This document shows, one piece after another, positions 7,808-16,431 of a stretch of DNA of 64,000 bases; the stretch's first letter is position 1, and each line of letters begins with the position of its first letter. The notes under the pieces were generated by a model that had not been told where the DNA came from, ran no database searches, and was given only the letters and a program-made list of their open reading frames with translations. This stretch comes from Chloroherpetonaceae bacterium (GTDB lineage: Bacteria; Bacteroidota; Chlorobiia; Chlorobiales; Thermochlorobacteraceae): positions 473,501 through 537,500 of the forward strand of contig JANRJQ010000004.1 in assembly GCA_033763895.1 (NCBI GenBank), given 5' to 3'. A program made the translations under genes and the position numbers.

Positions 7808-8836
7808 TTAGTTTCCGCTTGCCCGCTTATCATTTTGCCGCAAGAGAATTAAGTTATTATGAAGATTATCAAAATTCGACTTTGCTCCTAAATTATTTAG
7901 CTTCCCGTTTTGGGAATCGCGATGCAGGGCGGTTCGCTCAACTAACCTTCGAACAATTTGCTTGATTTCATCTTGATTGGTTTTCGACCCGATACGACTT
8001 GTTTCGGACGATAAAATATCTTGACAAATTTTTAAGAAAAAATCGGGCGGTTGAAATACTTTGGTTCTTTGAACCGATAAAGTTTTAGAGATCATAATTG
8101 CAGCACGAACAGTAGGTGCAAATTCACATCGCCCGCTATCTCGCAATTGACGGACGATTCCCACAATTTCTTCGGCATCTTCAGAAGAACATCCTGATTT
8201 AGCAATGACAATCGCGATTTCGGTTTCATAATCAAAATGTTCAAGGTCAATCGTTACCATCCGGTCACGGAGCGCATCTGGTGTTTTGTGAACCCCAGCA
8301 TATTCTTCAGGATTGCTTGTAAAAACGGCAGTAAATGTGGGATGTACTTTGAGCAGATTGTCTTCACCTGATCGACCGTTTGGCATATCAAGCACTTTTT
8401 CTTGGAGTACAGAAAGCAAAACGTTGTTGGCCTCAGGACGTGACCTCGTGAATTCATCATAAAGCAGCGTAAACCCATATTTGCATGCAAGCGTCAAGCG
8501 ACTATCGACCCACCGTTTGCTCAAATCTTCTTCCACTTTCAGTACACGCGATTGAAACCGATCCACCACTTTTCGGCTGTGATATCCAAAATCACCGCCG
8601 ATAAGATCGGTTGTTTTGTATTCTGAATCGCCGTGCATCATCATAATTGGTCGGCCAAGCTTGCTCGCCAAATGCATTGCAAGGGTTGTTTTACCTGTTC
8701 CCGATGCGCCTCGGAGATGAATGGGAAAGCCCGCTTCGATATATGTCATCGCGCGATAGGTCACTTCCTTGACATACTTGGTTTCAACAAAATCGGGGAG
8801 GGGTTTAGCCTCAATCGTTCTGATATCCTCGTTCAT
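7808..8836 (-). CDS. gvpN: Gas vesicle AAA+ ATPase GvpN
   Basis: A MoxR-type AAA+ ATPase of 342 residues. The Walker A motif is GASGTGKTT at 43-51, Walker B is FTLLYDEFTRS with D127/E128, and sensor 1 reads FTAVFTSNPEEYAGVH. The element RPEANNVLLSVLQEKVLDMPN is typical of GvpN/MoxR. GvpN couples ATP hydrolysis to enlargement of the nascent vesicle. The length agrees with cyanobacterial GvpN. It sits between the gvpC-like gene (47 bp) and gvpO (3 bp). Confidence 0.96.
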   Translation of the reverse strand: MNEDIRTIEAKPLPDFVETKYVKEVTYRAMTYIEAGFPIHLRGASGTGKTTLAMHLASKLGRPIMMMHGDSEYKTTDLIGGDFGYHSRKVVDRFQSRVLKVEEDLSKRWVDSRLTLACKYGFTLLYDEFTRSRPEANNVLLSVLQEKVLDMPNGRSGEDNLLKVHPTFTAVFTSNPEEYAGVHKTPDALRDRMVTIDLEHFDYETEIAIVIAKSGCSSEDAEEIVGIVRQLRDSGRCEFAPTVRAAIMISKTLSVQRTKVFQPPDFFLKICQDILSSETSRIGSKTNQDEIKQIVRRLVERTALHRDSQNGKLNNLGAKSNFDNLHNNLILLRQNDKRASGN

Positions 8837-8883
8837 TGTTCCTTTTTGATTTGACCAATTTTAATCATTGGCCGTTTAGGGAT

Positions 8884-9504
8884 TCAAGGTCTTCTCGAAT
8901 GCTTTTTTTGTGACGGGGCAAATGGAATTTGAATAGCGAACTGACTGGCTACTTTCGCTGATTTTTCAGATTCTTTTGATTCGCTTTTTGTTTTTGAACC
9001 TAAAAGAGAGTTCCATAAATCAAGACCTTCCTTGCGCTCCGTTTTATACGAATCTAATCTGCTAAAAATTGATTGCCGGATGTGATGAATTTCATTCCGA
9101 TTTGCATCCATAAATGTATGAATGTGATTCATCAACGCTTCTTGTTCGTTTAACCTTGCTTCAGTATCAGATTTAAGTTTACTTCTTAATTCGCTTTTTG
9201 AGGCTTCAATCGATTGAATTAGGGTTTGTCGTTCGTTTTGAAAACGGTTTCTAAATTCCATAACAAGGTGAGTAAGCCCGTTTCGTTCATTCGAAAGCTT
9301 TTGATGCAACTCAGTGGCTTGCCTTTTTAAGTCGGCAGCAAGCTCATATTGGGAGTCTTGGTTTTCTTTTCGAATTTGGGCCGTGTCATTCAAGATGTCT
9401 TGTACACTTTGATGACGTGCTTCACTTGCAGCATTGCGGGATTCTTTAGCAGCTGCGATGGCTAATACCGTTGACTTTAAACTTGCGGACATAGTTGTGT
9501 TCAT
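8884..9504 (-). CDS. gvpC: GvpC-like external scaffold protein
   Basis: A 206-residue, almost entirely helical and charged protein between gvpA and gvpN, the position gvpC holds in cyanobacteria. The N-terminus (MSASLKSTVLAIAAAKESRN) is amphipathic. The central 40-165 region has recurrent acidic/basic blocks with Phe/Leu at intervals (EFRNRFQNERQTL, DANRNEIHHIRQSIF). I do not see the clean 33-residue tandem repeat of Anabaena GvpC, so homology is weaker than position. GvpC binds outside the GvpA ribs and stiffens the shell. The start could be ATG 9504 or ATG 9492; an A-run sits just before 9504. Confidence 0.65.
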   Translation of the reverse strand: MNTTMSASLKSTVLAIAAAKESRNAASEARHQSVQDILNDTAQIRKENQDSQYELAADLKRQATELHQKLSNERNGLTHLVMEFRNRFQNERQTLIQSIEASKSELRSKLKSDTEARLNEQEALMNHIHTFMDANRNEIHHIRQSIFSRLDSYKTERKEGLDLWNSLLGSKTKSESKESEKSAKVASQFAIQIPFAPSQKKHSRRP

Positions 9505-9519
9505 TTTTTTTATTCAATA

Positions 9520-9570
9520 GGAAATACCACCGGCGAGTTTACTCCCATTCTCGCCGGTGTAGCCATTTCC
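9520..9570 (-). promoter_or_regulatory. Large stem-loop between gvpA and gvpC
   Basis: A perfect 10-bp GC-rich stem (CACCGGCGAG 9528-9537 with CTCGCCGGTG 9550-9559) is extended after small bulges by GGAAAT 9520-9525 pairing with ATTTCC 9565-9570. On the transcribed strand it begins 10 bp after the gvpA stop. It is followed by an A-rich, not U-rich, stretch, so it is not a classical terminator. It is better explained as an mRNA 3'-end stabiliser or partial attenuator that keeps gvpA message in excess over the rest of the operon. Confidence 0.75.
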
Positions 9571-9580
9571 TGTAACACGC

Positions 9581-9787
9581 TTAAGCTGCGTTTGATGTGA
9601 GACCAATTGCTTCAGCATACTTTAAGTATGTTTCGACGGAAGCAATAACCACTCGGGCTTCAATCGAAATGAGTTCGATTCCGACGAGGGAGACTCTCAC
9701 AAAAGCGTCCACCACAATCCCTTTATCGAGGACGCGATCGACAACTTCAGCAAGTGATGATGATGATGTTGATTTTTCAATAGCCAT
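9581..9787 (-). CDS. gvpA: Gas vesicle major structural protein GvpA
   Basis: This 68-residue protein is a canonical Gvp[21 protein letters not shown], then [19 protein letters not shown] and a short C-terminal tail ending near AEAIGL. GvpA is a small amphipathic protein (helix, two beta strands, helix) that polymerises into the gas-permeable, water-excluding ribs. It is first in the operon, as expected for the most abundant product. Its own leader (9788 onward) has no visible Shine-Dalgarno site. I see only one gvpA copy here; other copies may exist elsewhere. Confidence 0.98.
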   Translation of the reverse strand: MAIEKSTSSSSLAEVVDRVLDKGIVVDAFVRVSLVGIELISIEARVVIASVETYLKYAEAIGLTSNAA

Positions 9788-9970
9788 TGTAGTATAAGTG
9801 TTTGTTTGCTCCGCCGGTTAGTGTCAGAAAGTGGTGGACGGAAACACCAAATCTCTCTGAATATGTGAATTAATCTTCATAACTAACACAACAAAATAAG
9901 ATTGAAATAATTAACCGATAACTTTAATCTAAATCATTCAACTTTTTTTTCATTGATAATCGTTACGTTT

Positions 9971-10429
9971 TCATGAGGTTTTTTGCAACATAATCGTCTT
10001 ACTTGCAATTTCATCAGCAAACTTCAAAGGGCTTTCCGGGTTATTCTTTTCCGCCAAACCAAAAATCTTTTGAGCCACGATATTGAGTCCAAAAAGCCTC
10101 AGCGTCAGTTGCGGCATATATAAAAATGCAGCAGTCAATTCCGGACCTCCGCAAATAAGAAAGGTTGCGATGTCCTTTCCTTTCATACTTTGAAGTAAGT
10201 TGCTTTTATCAAGGGTTTGCGAGAGCCCCGGTGACAAGGCAAGATTATAAATCGGTGAGCCGATAAGTACTAGATCAAATTCTTCAAGAAATGAATAGTC
10301 TGCAAATGGGGGTGTTTTCGCTTTTTCAACATAAAATCCGTAATGCACAAGCCTTTCGCCGATTGCGTCAATAATTCGGTCGGTTGACCCTCCGGTACTT
10401 AGGGCGTCGTAGAGAATAATTGCTTTCAT
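9971..10429 (-). CDS. Flavodoxin-like domain protein
   Basis: A 152-residue protein starting from the ATG at 10429 (the longer frame to 10447 would use TTG and add six residues). The N-terminal strand and phosphate loop KAIILYDALSTGGSTDRI match the flavodoxin FMN-binding loop (S/T-x-T-G-x-T type), and FDLVLIGSPIYNLALSPGL matches the second flavin-contacting loop. The C-terminal half is variable. It is probably an FMN-binding electron carrier or quinone/reductase-like protein; no partner gene lies beside it. It is on the same strand as the gvp operon, 183 bp upstream of gvpA, but with its own spacing, so I do not place it in that operon. Confidence 0.82.
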   Translation of the reverse strand: MKAIILYDALSTGGSTDRIIDAIGERLVHYGFYVEKAKTPPFADYSFLEEFDLVLIGSPIYNLALSPGLSQTLDKSNLLQSMKGKDIATFLICGGPELTAAFLYMPQLTLRLFGLNIVAQKIFGLAEKNNPESPLKFADEIASKTIMLQKTS

Positions 10430-10574
10430 CTTGTAAAAAATTTTCAAAATGGACGATTGTTAAAAGTAAGAAACCCTTGTTAAACAAATCAATTAAAACT
10501 TTAACTTATTCATCAACATCGTGTCTTCTTTCAGCGTTTGAACTTCTTTTATCTAACCTAAATTAATTCCTTTT

Positions 10575-11099
10575 ATGAGTGAAGAAATACAACCATCACA
10601 AAATCCTGTTCAAGAACCTGATAACTTTAATTCGATTCTGATTGGGGGAGGTTTGATTGTTTTTTTTGGTCTTGTTCCTTATCTCTCCTTTGTGAATATG
10701 TGCTGTTTAGGGCTTATTGCCGGTGGAACGCTAAGCGTTTGGCATTATACCAATGCATTCTCACTAACCCTGAGTTCGGGCGAAGGATTTAAGCTTGGGG
10801 CATTAACAGGGATTTTAGGAGGTTTGGTTCTTTATGTCCTTCAAATGCTTTGCTTGGTTCTCTTTGATTATCAGCCCGGCACAGAAGAAATGGGGATGAT
10901 TATGAAATCGTTTATGAAAGGGAACCCTGAGGCCTTAGAAGCTTATGAGCAAGGCATTCAAGATTCTAAGCTTAACGCTTTTAGTGTCAAAAATATTGCT
11001 ATAGGGGTTCTTTCTACAGTAATTATTTATCCACTTTTTGTTGGCTTAGGAGGTACAATCGGTGCCGCTTTATTCAAAAAAGCCCCTGAGGTCAAATAA
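10575..11099 (+). CDS. Hypothetical integral membrane protein
   Basis: I do not recognise a characterised family. The 174-residue protein has four hydrophobic segments at about 20-38, 42-58, 75-98 and 143-165. A charged, Met/Glu-rich loop (about 100-130) lies between the third and fourth, and the last segment is glycine-rich (VGLGGTIGAALF). The polar N-terminus (1-18) is probably cytoplasmic. It is a single-gene unit: a 127-bp divergent spacer separates it from the flavodoxin gene, and a strong terminator follows 21 bp after the stop. Confidence 0.75.
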   Translation: MSEEIQPSQNPVQEPDNFNSILIGGGLIVFFGLVPYLSFVNMCCLGLIAGGTLSVWHYTNAFSLTLSSGEGFKLGALTGILGGLVLYVLQMLCLVLFDYQPGTEEMGMIMKSFMKGNPEALEAYEQGIQDSKLNAFSVKNIAIGVLSTVIIYPLFVGLGGTIGAALFKKAPEVK

Positions 11100-11120
11100 G
11101 AATTTATTATGACCGCGTTT

Positions 11121-11144
11121 AAGCCGCCTAAAGGCGGCTTTTTG
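11121..11144 (+). terminator. Intrinsic terminator before pgk
   Basis: A perfect 9-bp stem AAGCCGCCT / AGGCGGCTT with a two-base AA gap, followed by TTTG and more T residues. It ends the membrane-protein transcript, so pgk must have its own promoter in 11145-11259. Confidence 0.9.
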
Positions 11145-11259
11145 TTTTTCCAACTCAAGCCATACTGGAAAAATGCGTACTTTTGTCGGTGTGAATTGCA
11201 AGTGAAACATCATTCATGCACTCACAACACTCATTTTCTTAAATTTTACTTTAAGACTT

Positions 11260-12456
11260 ATGCCCAAAAAATCAATTAAAGACCTATCTGTATCAGGAAA
11301 GCGTGTTTTAGTTCGCGTTGATTTTAATGTTCCACTTGATAAGAACAAAAAAATTGAAGATGATACCCGCATTCGTGAATCGTTACCTACCATAAAAAAA
11401 ATTATTTCCGACGGGGGTAAAGCCATCTTGATGTCGCATCTTGGTCGTCCAAAAGGCAAGACGCCAGAGTTTTCTTTGGAGCCCGTTGCTCAGAGGCTTT
11501 CGGAATTATTAGGAAAGCCGGTTGCTTTTGCTCACGATTGTATCGGTGACCTTGCATCCTCGGCTGTTTCTGCGATGAATAATGGCGATGTGCTTTTGCT
11601 TGAAAACGTTCGGTTTTATAAGGAAGAAGAGGCAAATGATGCTAATTTTGCTTCTAAGCTTGCTGCACTTGGCGAAGTGTATGTCAATGATGCTTTTGGC
11701 ACGGCTCACCGTGCGCACGGCTCAACTGAAGGGGTTACGAAATACCTTTCGACTGCTGTTGCGGGTTTCTTAATTGAAAAGGAACTTGAATACTTAGGAA
11801 ATGCTACGGATAAACCAAAGCGCCCATTTGTCGCAATTTTAGGTGGTTCAAAAATTTCCGGCAAAATCGACGTTCTTGAAAATCTTTTAAGTAAAGTTGA
11901 TTCGGTTTTAGTTGGCGGCGCAATGATTTTCACTTTCTTTAAAGCGCAAGGCTATAAGGTAGGGAAATCGCTTGTCGAAGATGACAAGCTTGACCTTGCT
12001 AAATCAATTATAGAAAAGGCGAAGTCGAAGGGGGTTGCTTTTTACTTACCAACCGATGTGGTTATTGCGGATCAATTTGATGCATCATCAAATTCGAAGA
12101 TTGTCAATATTGATGCTATAGAAGAAGGTTGGATGGGGCTTGATATTGGGCCTAAAACGACTGAAACCTACAGAAATGTTGTTCTTTCCGCAAAGACCAT
12201 TGTTTGGAATGGGCCTATGGGCGTGTTTGAAATCGAGAAGTTTGCAACAGGTACATTTGCAGTTGCAAAGGCCCTTGCCGACGCAACCCATTCTGGCGCG
12301 ATTACCATCATCGGCGGAGGCGATTCCGCTTCAGCCATAGTGAAGGCTGGGCTGGAAAAATCTGTAACGCATGTTTCAACCGGTGGCGGTGCAAGCTTAG
12401 AGTTTCTTGAAGGGAAAGTTCTTCCGGGAATTGCCGCTCTGAATGAAATGGAATAA
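11260..12456 (+). CDS. pgk: Phosphoglycerate kinase
   Basis: It catalyses the reversible transfer of phosphate between 1,3-bisphosphoglycerate and ADP in glycolysis, gluconeogenesis and carbon fixation. The diagnostic substrate-binding segments are RVDFNVPLD (D21, N23) and SHLGRPKG (H60, R63). The hinge/nucleotide-binding segments are NGPMGVFE and GGGDSASA near residue 350. The length of 398 residues is normal. The ATG start at 11260 directly precedes PKKSIKDL, the usual PGK beginning. It forms its own unit between two terminators. Confidence 0.98.
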   Translation: MPKKSIKDLSVSGKRVLVRVDFNVPLDKNKKIEDDTRIRESLPTIKKIISDGGKAILMSHLGRPKGKTPEFSLEPVAQRLSELLGKPVAFAHDCIGDLASSAVSAMNNGDVLLLENVRFYKEEEANDANFASKLAALGEVYVNDAFGTAHRAHGSTEGVTKYLSTAVAGFLIEKELEYLGNATDKPKRPFVAILGGSKISGKIDVLENLLSKVDSVLVGGAMIFTFFKAQGYKVGKSLVEDDKLDLAKSIIEKAKSKGVAFYLPTDVVIADQFDASSNSKIVNIDAIEEGWMGLDIGPKTTETYRNVVLSAKTIVWNGPMGVFEIEKFATGTFAVAKALADATHSGAITIIGGGDSASAIVKAGLEKSVTHVSTGGGASLEFLEGKVLPGIAALNEME

Positions 12457-12481
12457 TATTTAACTTCAATTCATCATTCGA

Positions 12482-12526
12482 TAAACGGGAGAAAAAGGGC
12501 AGGCTTTCTCTCTCCAGTTTATTTTT
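12482..12526 (+). terminator. Probable terminator after pgk
   Basis: An imperfect stem (TAAAC-GGAGA pairing with TCTCC-GTTTA, with one mismatch and a bulge) followed by TTTTT at 12522-12526, 25 bp after the pgk stop. Confidence 0.65.
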
Positions 12527-12643
12527 CCTAAGTTGCTCCAAGATGAAGTTTCGCTTCACAAATTATTAGAAGAAAAGCCGTGTTTTGATTTTCTCACTGA
12601 TTTTTGATTGACTCTCTTTTACAACAGGTTTAAGCTTTTAAAG

Positions 12644-13447
12644 ATGCGTTATAACGACGAATACAGACCGGGTAGTGGCAGTTTTATGTTGATGCCGCCG
12701 GCTATCAAATTTATTTTGCTTGCTACTGTAGGAATTTTTTTACTCAAGTTTACAATACTTGATGATTACTTAATGTACTACGGTGCCCTTTGGTCATTTG
12801 AAGACCCACGGTTTCAATTGTGGCAGCCGGTTTCTTACCTTTTTCTTCACGGCGGTTTAGGGCATATCTTTTTTAATATGCTTGCATTGTGGATGTTTGG
12901 AATGGAGATTGAAAACTATTGGGGAACACGCCAATTCACCATTTATTATTTTACTTGTGGTGTTGGCGCAGCGTTAATTAATCTCATTGCCACTTATGGC
13001 TCCGGTACGCCAACTGTTGGTGCATCGGGAGCGGTGTATGGTGTTTTGCTTGCTTTTGGTATGATGTTTCCGGAGCGCTACATCTATTTGTATTTCCTTC
13101 TTCCGATTAAAGCAAAATATTTTGTGATGATTTATATCGCTTTTGAATTCATCGGTACATTCAATACCAATAGTACGGTCGCACATTTTGCTCACTTGGG
13201 AGGAATGATTGTCGGGTATATCTACATCAAAGTGATGCAAGGTGAATTTCCACTTCAGAATTGGATTGAACGAACATTTGCGGAGTCAACGCTCAGTTCA
13301 AATAAGCAAAGCACACGTGATATAAAGCGTGCCCAACAAGAGCGCGTTGATGAGATTTTGGATAAGATTTCGCGGACGGGCTATGAATCTCTGAGTGCCG
13401 AAGAAAAGAAAATTCTCTTGGATGCCAGTAAAGACGACCGATCCTGA
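12644..13447 (+). CDS. Rhomboid-family intramembrane serine protease
   Basis: A six-helix rhomboid protease that cleaves membrane proteins within the bilayer. From the ATG at 12644 (a TTG at 12608 would add 12 residues) the catalytic Ser is S128 in GASGAVYG and the catalytic His is H184 in HFAHLGG; H74 and N78 (HIFFN) form the oxyanion site. The soluble C-terminus (about 215-267) carries DEILDKISRTGYESLSAEEK, the DUF6576-type domain common in Bacteroidota rhomboids. It lies 35 bp before recJ and is probably co-transcribed with it. Confidence 0.94.
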   Translation: MRYNDEYRPGSGSFMLMPPAIKFILLATVGIFLLKFTILDDYLMYYGALWSFEDPRFQLWQPVSYLFLHGGLGHIFFNMLALWMFGMEIENYWGTRQFTIYYFTCGVGAALINLIATYGSGTPTVGASGAVYGVLLAFGMMFPERYIYLYFLLPIKAKYFVMIYIAFEFIGTFNTNSTVAHFAHLGGMIVGYIYIKVMQGEFPLQNWIERTFAESTLSSNKQSTRDIKRAQQERVDEILDKISRTGYESLSAEEKKILLDASKDDRS

Positions 13448-13482
13448 GTTGCTCTCCTCACATACTGCTGTAAACCTTTCGA

Positions 13483-15225
13483 ATGAAACGATTTCGATAT
13501 ACACTTCTTAAACCCGATTTGCCCACCGTTCGGCGCCTTTCGGAAGAAATCAATGTCAGTGAACCTATTGCGGCTGCTTTGGTAAACCGAGGTATTACAA
13601 CCTTTGAAGAAGCAAAACGCTTTTTTAGGCCTGATATCAGTCAACTTCATCACCCTTTCTTAATGAAGGGAATGCAAGATGCTGTTTCAAGAATTATCAC
13701 GGCATTGAAGGAAAATGAATCCGTGATGATTTATGGCGACTATGATGTTGATGGCACAACAGGAACTTCGATCCTTTATTTGTTTCTCCAAAAAATTATT
13801 CCTCTCATTGGCTCGAAATCTTCGGTTTGGTATTACATCAATGACCGCCGAAGTGAAGGGTATGGAGTTGCGATATCGGGATTAGAAAACGCCGTGCTTA
13901 TCGGTGCAAGCCTTGTTATCTCTGTTGATTGTGGTATCACAGCCATTGAACCCGCGCAATTTTGCCGAGAAAACGGCATTGATTTTATTATTTGTGACCA
14001 TCATCAACCCCCGTTAGATTTGCCCAATGCACATACCATCTTAAACCCAAAGCAAGAGGGTTGTACCTATCCATTCAAAGAACTTAGCGGATGCGGTGTC
14101 GCATTTAAACTTATGCAGGCACTTTGCATAGCGTTAGAGCTTCCAATGGAGTATGCACTCGAACAACTTGATTATGTTGCATTAGCTGCTGCTGCTGATA
14201 TCGTTGAAATGATGGATGAAAACCGCATTTTAATGGCAGAAGGGTTAAGACAAATTACCGCTCGAAATCCGCGTCCCCCGCTACGGGCATTGGCCGTTGA
14301 AGCCGGTCTTGAACTCGGAAAATCAACAAGTTCAAGTGTTGTTTTTACACTTGCCCCACGAATCAACGCGGCCGGCAGACTTGGTCACGCACGTGATGCC
14401 ATTAAATGGTTAACAGCTACAACCGAGGAAGAAGCGGCTCCACTTGCAGCGATTCTAAATGAACAAAATGCTTTACGGCGAGAGCTTGATAAAGAAATTT
14501 TTCAAAGCGCAGAGAAAATGGCTGAAATGATGCTTTCGATTAAGCCACTCTCTTCACTTGTCCTTTACAACCCCGATTGGCATTTAGGAGTTATCGGAAT
14601 CGTTGCTTCAAAAATTGTTGAACGATTCTATTTACCCACTATTATCCTTACTGAAAACCGAGGCGTCTTAAAAGGCTCAGCAAGAAGTGTTTCTGGAGTT
14701 AATATTTACCAAGCGATTTCTATGGCAAAAACTCACCTCATTCAATTTGGAGGTCATGATTTTGCAGCCGGTCTTTCATTGGAAATTGAAAAACTCGATG
14801 CTTTTCGAAATGCTTTTGATGCTGCCTGCGATACCCTTTTCCCTTTTGAATTCCGCACACCTGAAATTGTTATTGACGCTGAAGTTTTGCTTGATATGAT
14901 TACACCAAAGTTCTTTCAAGTACTCATGCAATTTGAACCCTATGGCCCCAAAAATTTAAAACCCGTTTTTCTCACAAAGGGCGTTCGCCCTTATCAAAAG
15001 CCACAGCTTTTGAAAGATTTACACTTGAAGATGAGTTTTTTAGACAGCTCGGGCCGGGTATTTGATGCCATTGGTTTTAATATGCCTGATCAGTATAAGG
15101 AAATTAGTGACGGGCTTGAGAAGAATTCAAAGTCAACAGTTCAATTGGTGTATTCATTAGAAGAAAATGAATGGAATGGGCAAACCAAACTCCAACTTCG
15201 CTTGCGTGATGCGCGGATGGAGTAA
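13483..15225 (+). CDS. recJ: Single-stranded-DNA-specific exonuclease RecJ
   Basis: RecJ degrades single-stranded DNA 5' to 3' in recombination and mismatch repair. The DHH phosphoesterase motifs are intact: YGDYDVDG with D86, D88 and D90, D149 in VDCGITA, and DHH at 172-174. The DHHA1 motif (GSARSVSGVNIYQAI and the GGHDFAAGL motif) lies at about 390-425 and a C-terminal OB-like domain follows. The length of 580 residues is usual. It follows the rhomboid gene closely. Confidence 0.97.
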   Translation: MKRFRYTLLKPDLPTVRRLSEEINVSEPIAAALVNRGITTFEEAKRFFRPDISQLHHPFLMKGMQDAVSRIITALKENESVMIYGDYDVDGTTGTSILYLFLQKIIPLIGSKSSVWYYINDRRSEGYGVAISGLENAVLIGASLVISVDCGITAIEPAQFCRENGIDFIICDHHQPPLDLPNAHTILNPKQEGCTYPFKELSGCGVAFKLMQALCIALELPMEYALEQLDYVALAAAADIVEMMDENRILMAEGLRQITARNPRPPLRALAVEAGLELGKSTSSSVVFTLAPRINAAGRLGHARDAIKWLTATTEEEAAPLAAILNEQNALRRELDKEIFQSAEKMAEMMLSIKPLSSLVLYNPDWHLGVIGIVASKIVERFYLPTIILTENRGVLKGSARSVSGVNIYQAISMAKTHLIQFGGHDFAAGLSLEIEKLDAFRNAFDAACDTLFPFEFRTPEIVIDAEVLLDMITPKFFQVLMQFEPYGPKNLKPVFLTKGVRPYQKPQLLKDLHLKMSFLDSSGRVFDAIGFNMPDQYKEISDGLEKNSKSTVQLVYSLEENEWNGQTKLQLRLRDARME

Positions 15226-15312
15226 TGATATATCTTCTTCATTTTACAAAACCAATTCAAGCCTAATACGAATAATCAACCTCTTCTTTTTTCACTTTCG
15301 AAGTAAACTTCA

Positions 15313-15822
15313 ATGCGAAATGTCATTTTATATATCGCGACGACCCTTGATCAATTTATTGCCGGGCCAAATGATGAATTGGATTGGCTTTTTTCTCCTG
15401 ATGATTTCAACACCGAAGACTTCACATCAACCGTTGATACGGTACTCTTGGGAAGAAGGACTTATGAAGTGATGCTTAAATTTGGTCAAACACATTATGA
15501 AGGCATGCACAACTTTGTTTTCTCGCATTCGCTACCTCATCAAAAAATGGTTGAAGTTGTTCGAACCCCTGTGGCTGATTTTGTTTCTCAACTAAAAAAA
15601 TCTGAGGGAAAATCGATTTGGCTTGTTGGTGGTTCGGAAATCAATACAATTCTGCTAAACGCCGGTTTGGTTGACGAACTTATTCTGACCGTTCATCCAA
15701 TTTACTTAAACAAAGGGATTCCACTGTTCAAGCCATTCGATCAAAACCTTCATCTTTCTCTTTTGAATTCAAAAAGCTATCCAAACGGAGCGGTTATGCT
15801 TCATTATGCAGTAAAAAAATAA
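15313..15822 (+). CDS. Dihydrofolate reductase / RibD C-terminal domain family protein
   Basis: The 169-residue single-domain protein begins RNVILYIATTLDQFIAGPNDELDWL, typical of the RibD_C/YwjB/YyaP group of DHFR-fold proteins. VLLGRRTYEVM and SIWLVGGSEINTILLNAGLVDELILTVHP are the NADPH-binding and conserved strand motifs. Physiological substrates of this group are mostly unknown; folate or pterin reduction is not demonstrated. The ATG at 15313 fits the conserved N-terminus. It is separated from recJ by 87 bp. Confidence 0.88.
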   Translation: MRNVILYIATTLDQFIAGPNDELDWLFSPDDFNTEDFTSTVDTVLLGRRTYEVMLKFGQTHYEGMHNFVFSHSLPHQKMVEVVRTPVADFVSQLKKSEGKSIWLVGGSEINTILLNAGLVDELILTVHPIYLNKGIPLFKPFDQNLHLSLLNSKSYPNGAVMLHYAVKK

Positions 15823-15841
15823 AAAGTTGGGGGAGTACTCT

Positions 15842-16330
15842 CTATTTTTCCGGCGGGTTGTAGGTTACGATATCAATATTAATACCATTAGGATCTTGAA
15901 TGGCAAAATGATGATCTCCCCACGGTTCCTTTCTTAGCTCAACCATAATCGGAATTTTTGTTTTTTTCATTTCTTTGTAAACAGCCTCAACACTTTCAAC
16001 CTCAATTGTCAAATAAACCCCGGCTCCTTCAAATGCTTTATGAAATACGGGTTGTTGCGAGGGGTGATTTGGTAAGAGAAAGCTAATTTCAGCGTTATTT
16101 TCGGGAGTATGTAATAGGAGGTAAAAATCATTTTCAAAAGTGACCCCGAAATTCAGAACTTCGGTGTAAAATTTTTTTGTCTCTTTTAGTTTGTTCGTAA
16201 TGATTCCTGCATTGAGTTTCATTTTTTTTATTGATTTAATCGTTGAAGAAGAAGGATTTTGATTGTTATGTTGAGCGAAAAGTGTGATTCCATTTGCCAA
16301 CAGAACAAGAAAAAGAATGATGTGTTTCAT
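15842..16330 (-). CDS. Exported VOC-fold (glyoxalase/bleomycin-resistance-like) protein
   Basis: A signal peptide (MKHIILFLVLLANGITLFAQ, cleaved after about residue 20) precedes one VOC domain at about 38-158. Conserved VOC elements are KLNAGIITNKLKETKKFYTEVL, then GVYLTIEVESVEAVYKEM and the C-terminal HHFAIQDPNGINIDIV, which supplies metal- or substrate-facing His/Glu positions. Most VOC proteins are cytosolic, so an exported form is uncommon. The substrate is unknown. The AraC-type regulator gene lies 101 bp upstream on the same strand. Confidence 0.85.
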   Translation of the reverse strand: MKHIILFLVLLANGITLFAQHNNQNPSSSTIKSIKKMKLNAGIITNKLKETKKFYTEVLNFGVTFENDFYLLLHTPENNAEISFLLPNHPSQQPVFHKAFEGAGVYLTIEVESVEAVYKEMKKTKIPIMVELRKEPWGDHHFAIQDPNGINIDIVTYNPPEK

Positions 16331-16431
16331 AAGATTTTCAGTGCGTTTGATTAAAGAATTAACGGCACAAAAATCGGCGAGACTTAAAATTTGAAATAGT
16401 ATAAATCGGACAAAATTTTGGGGAAGGAATT

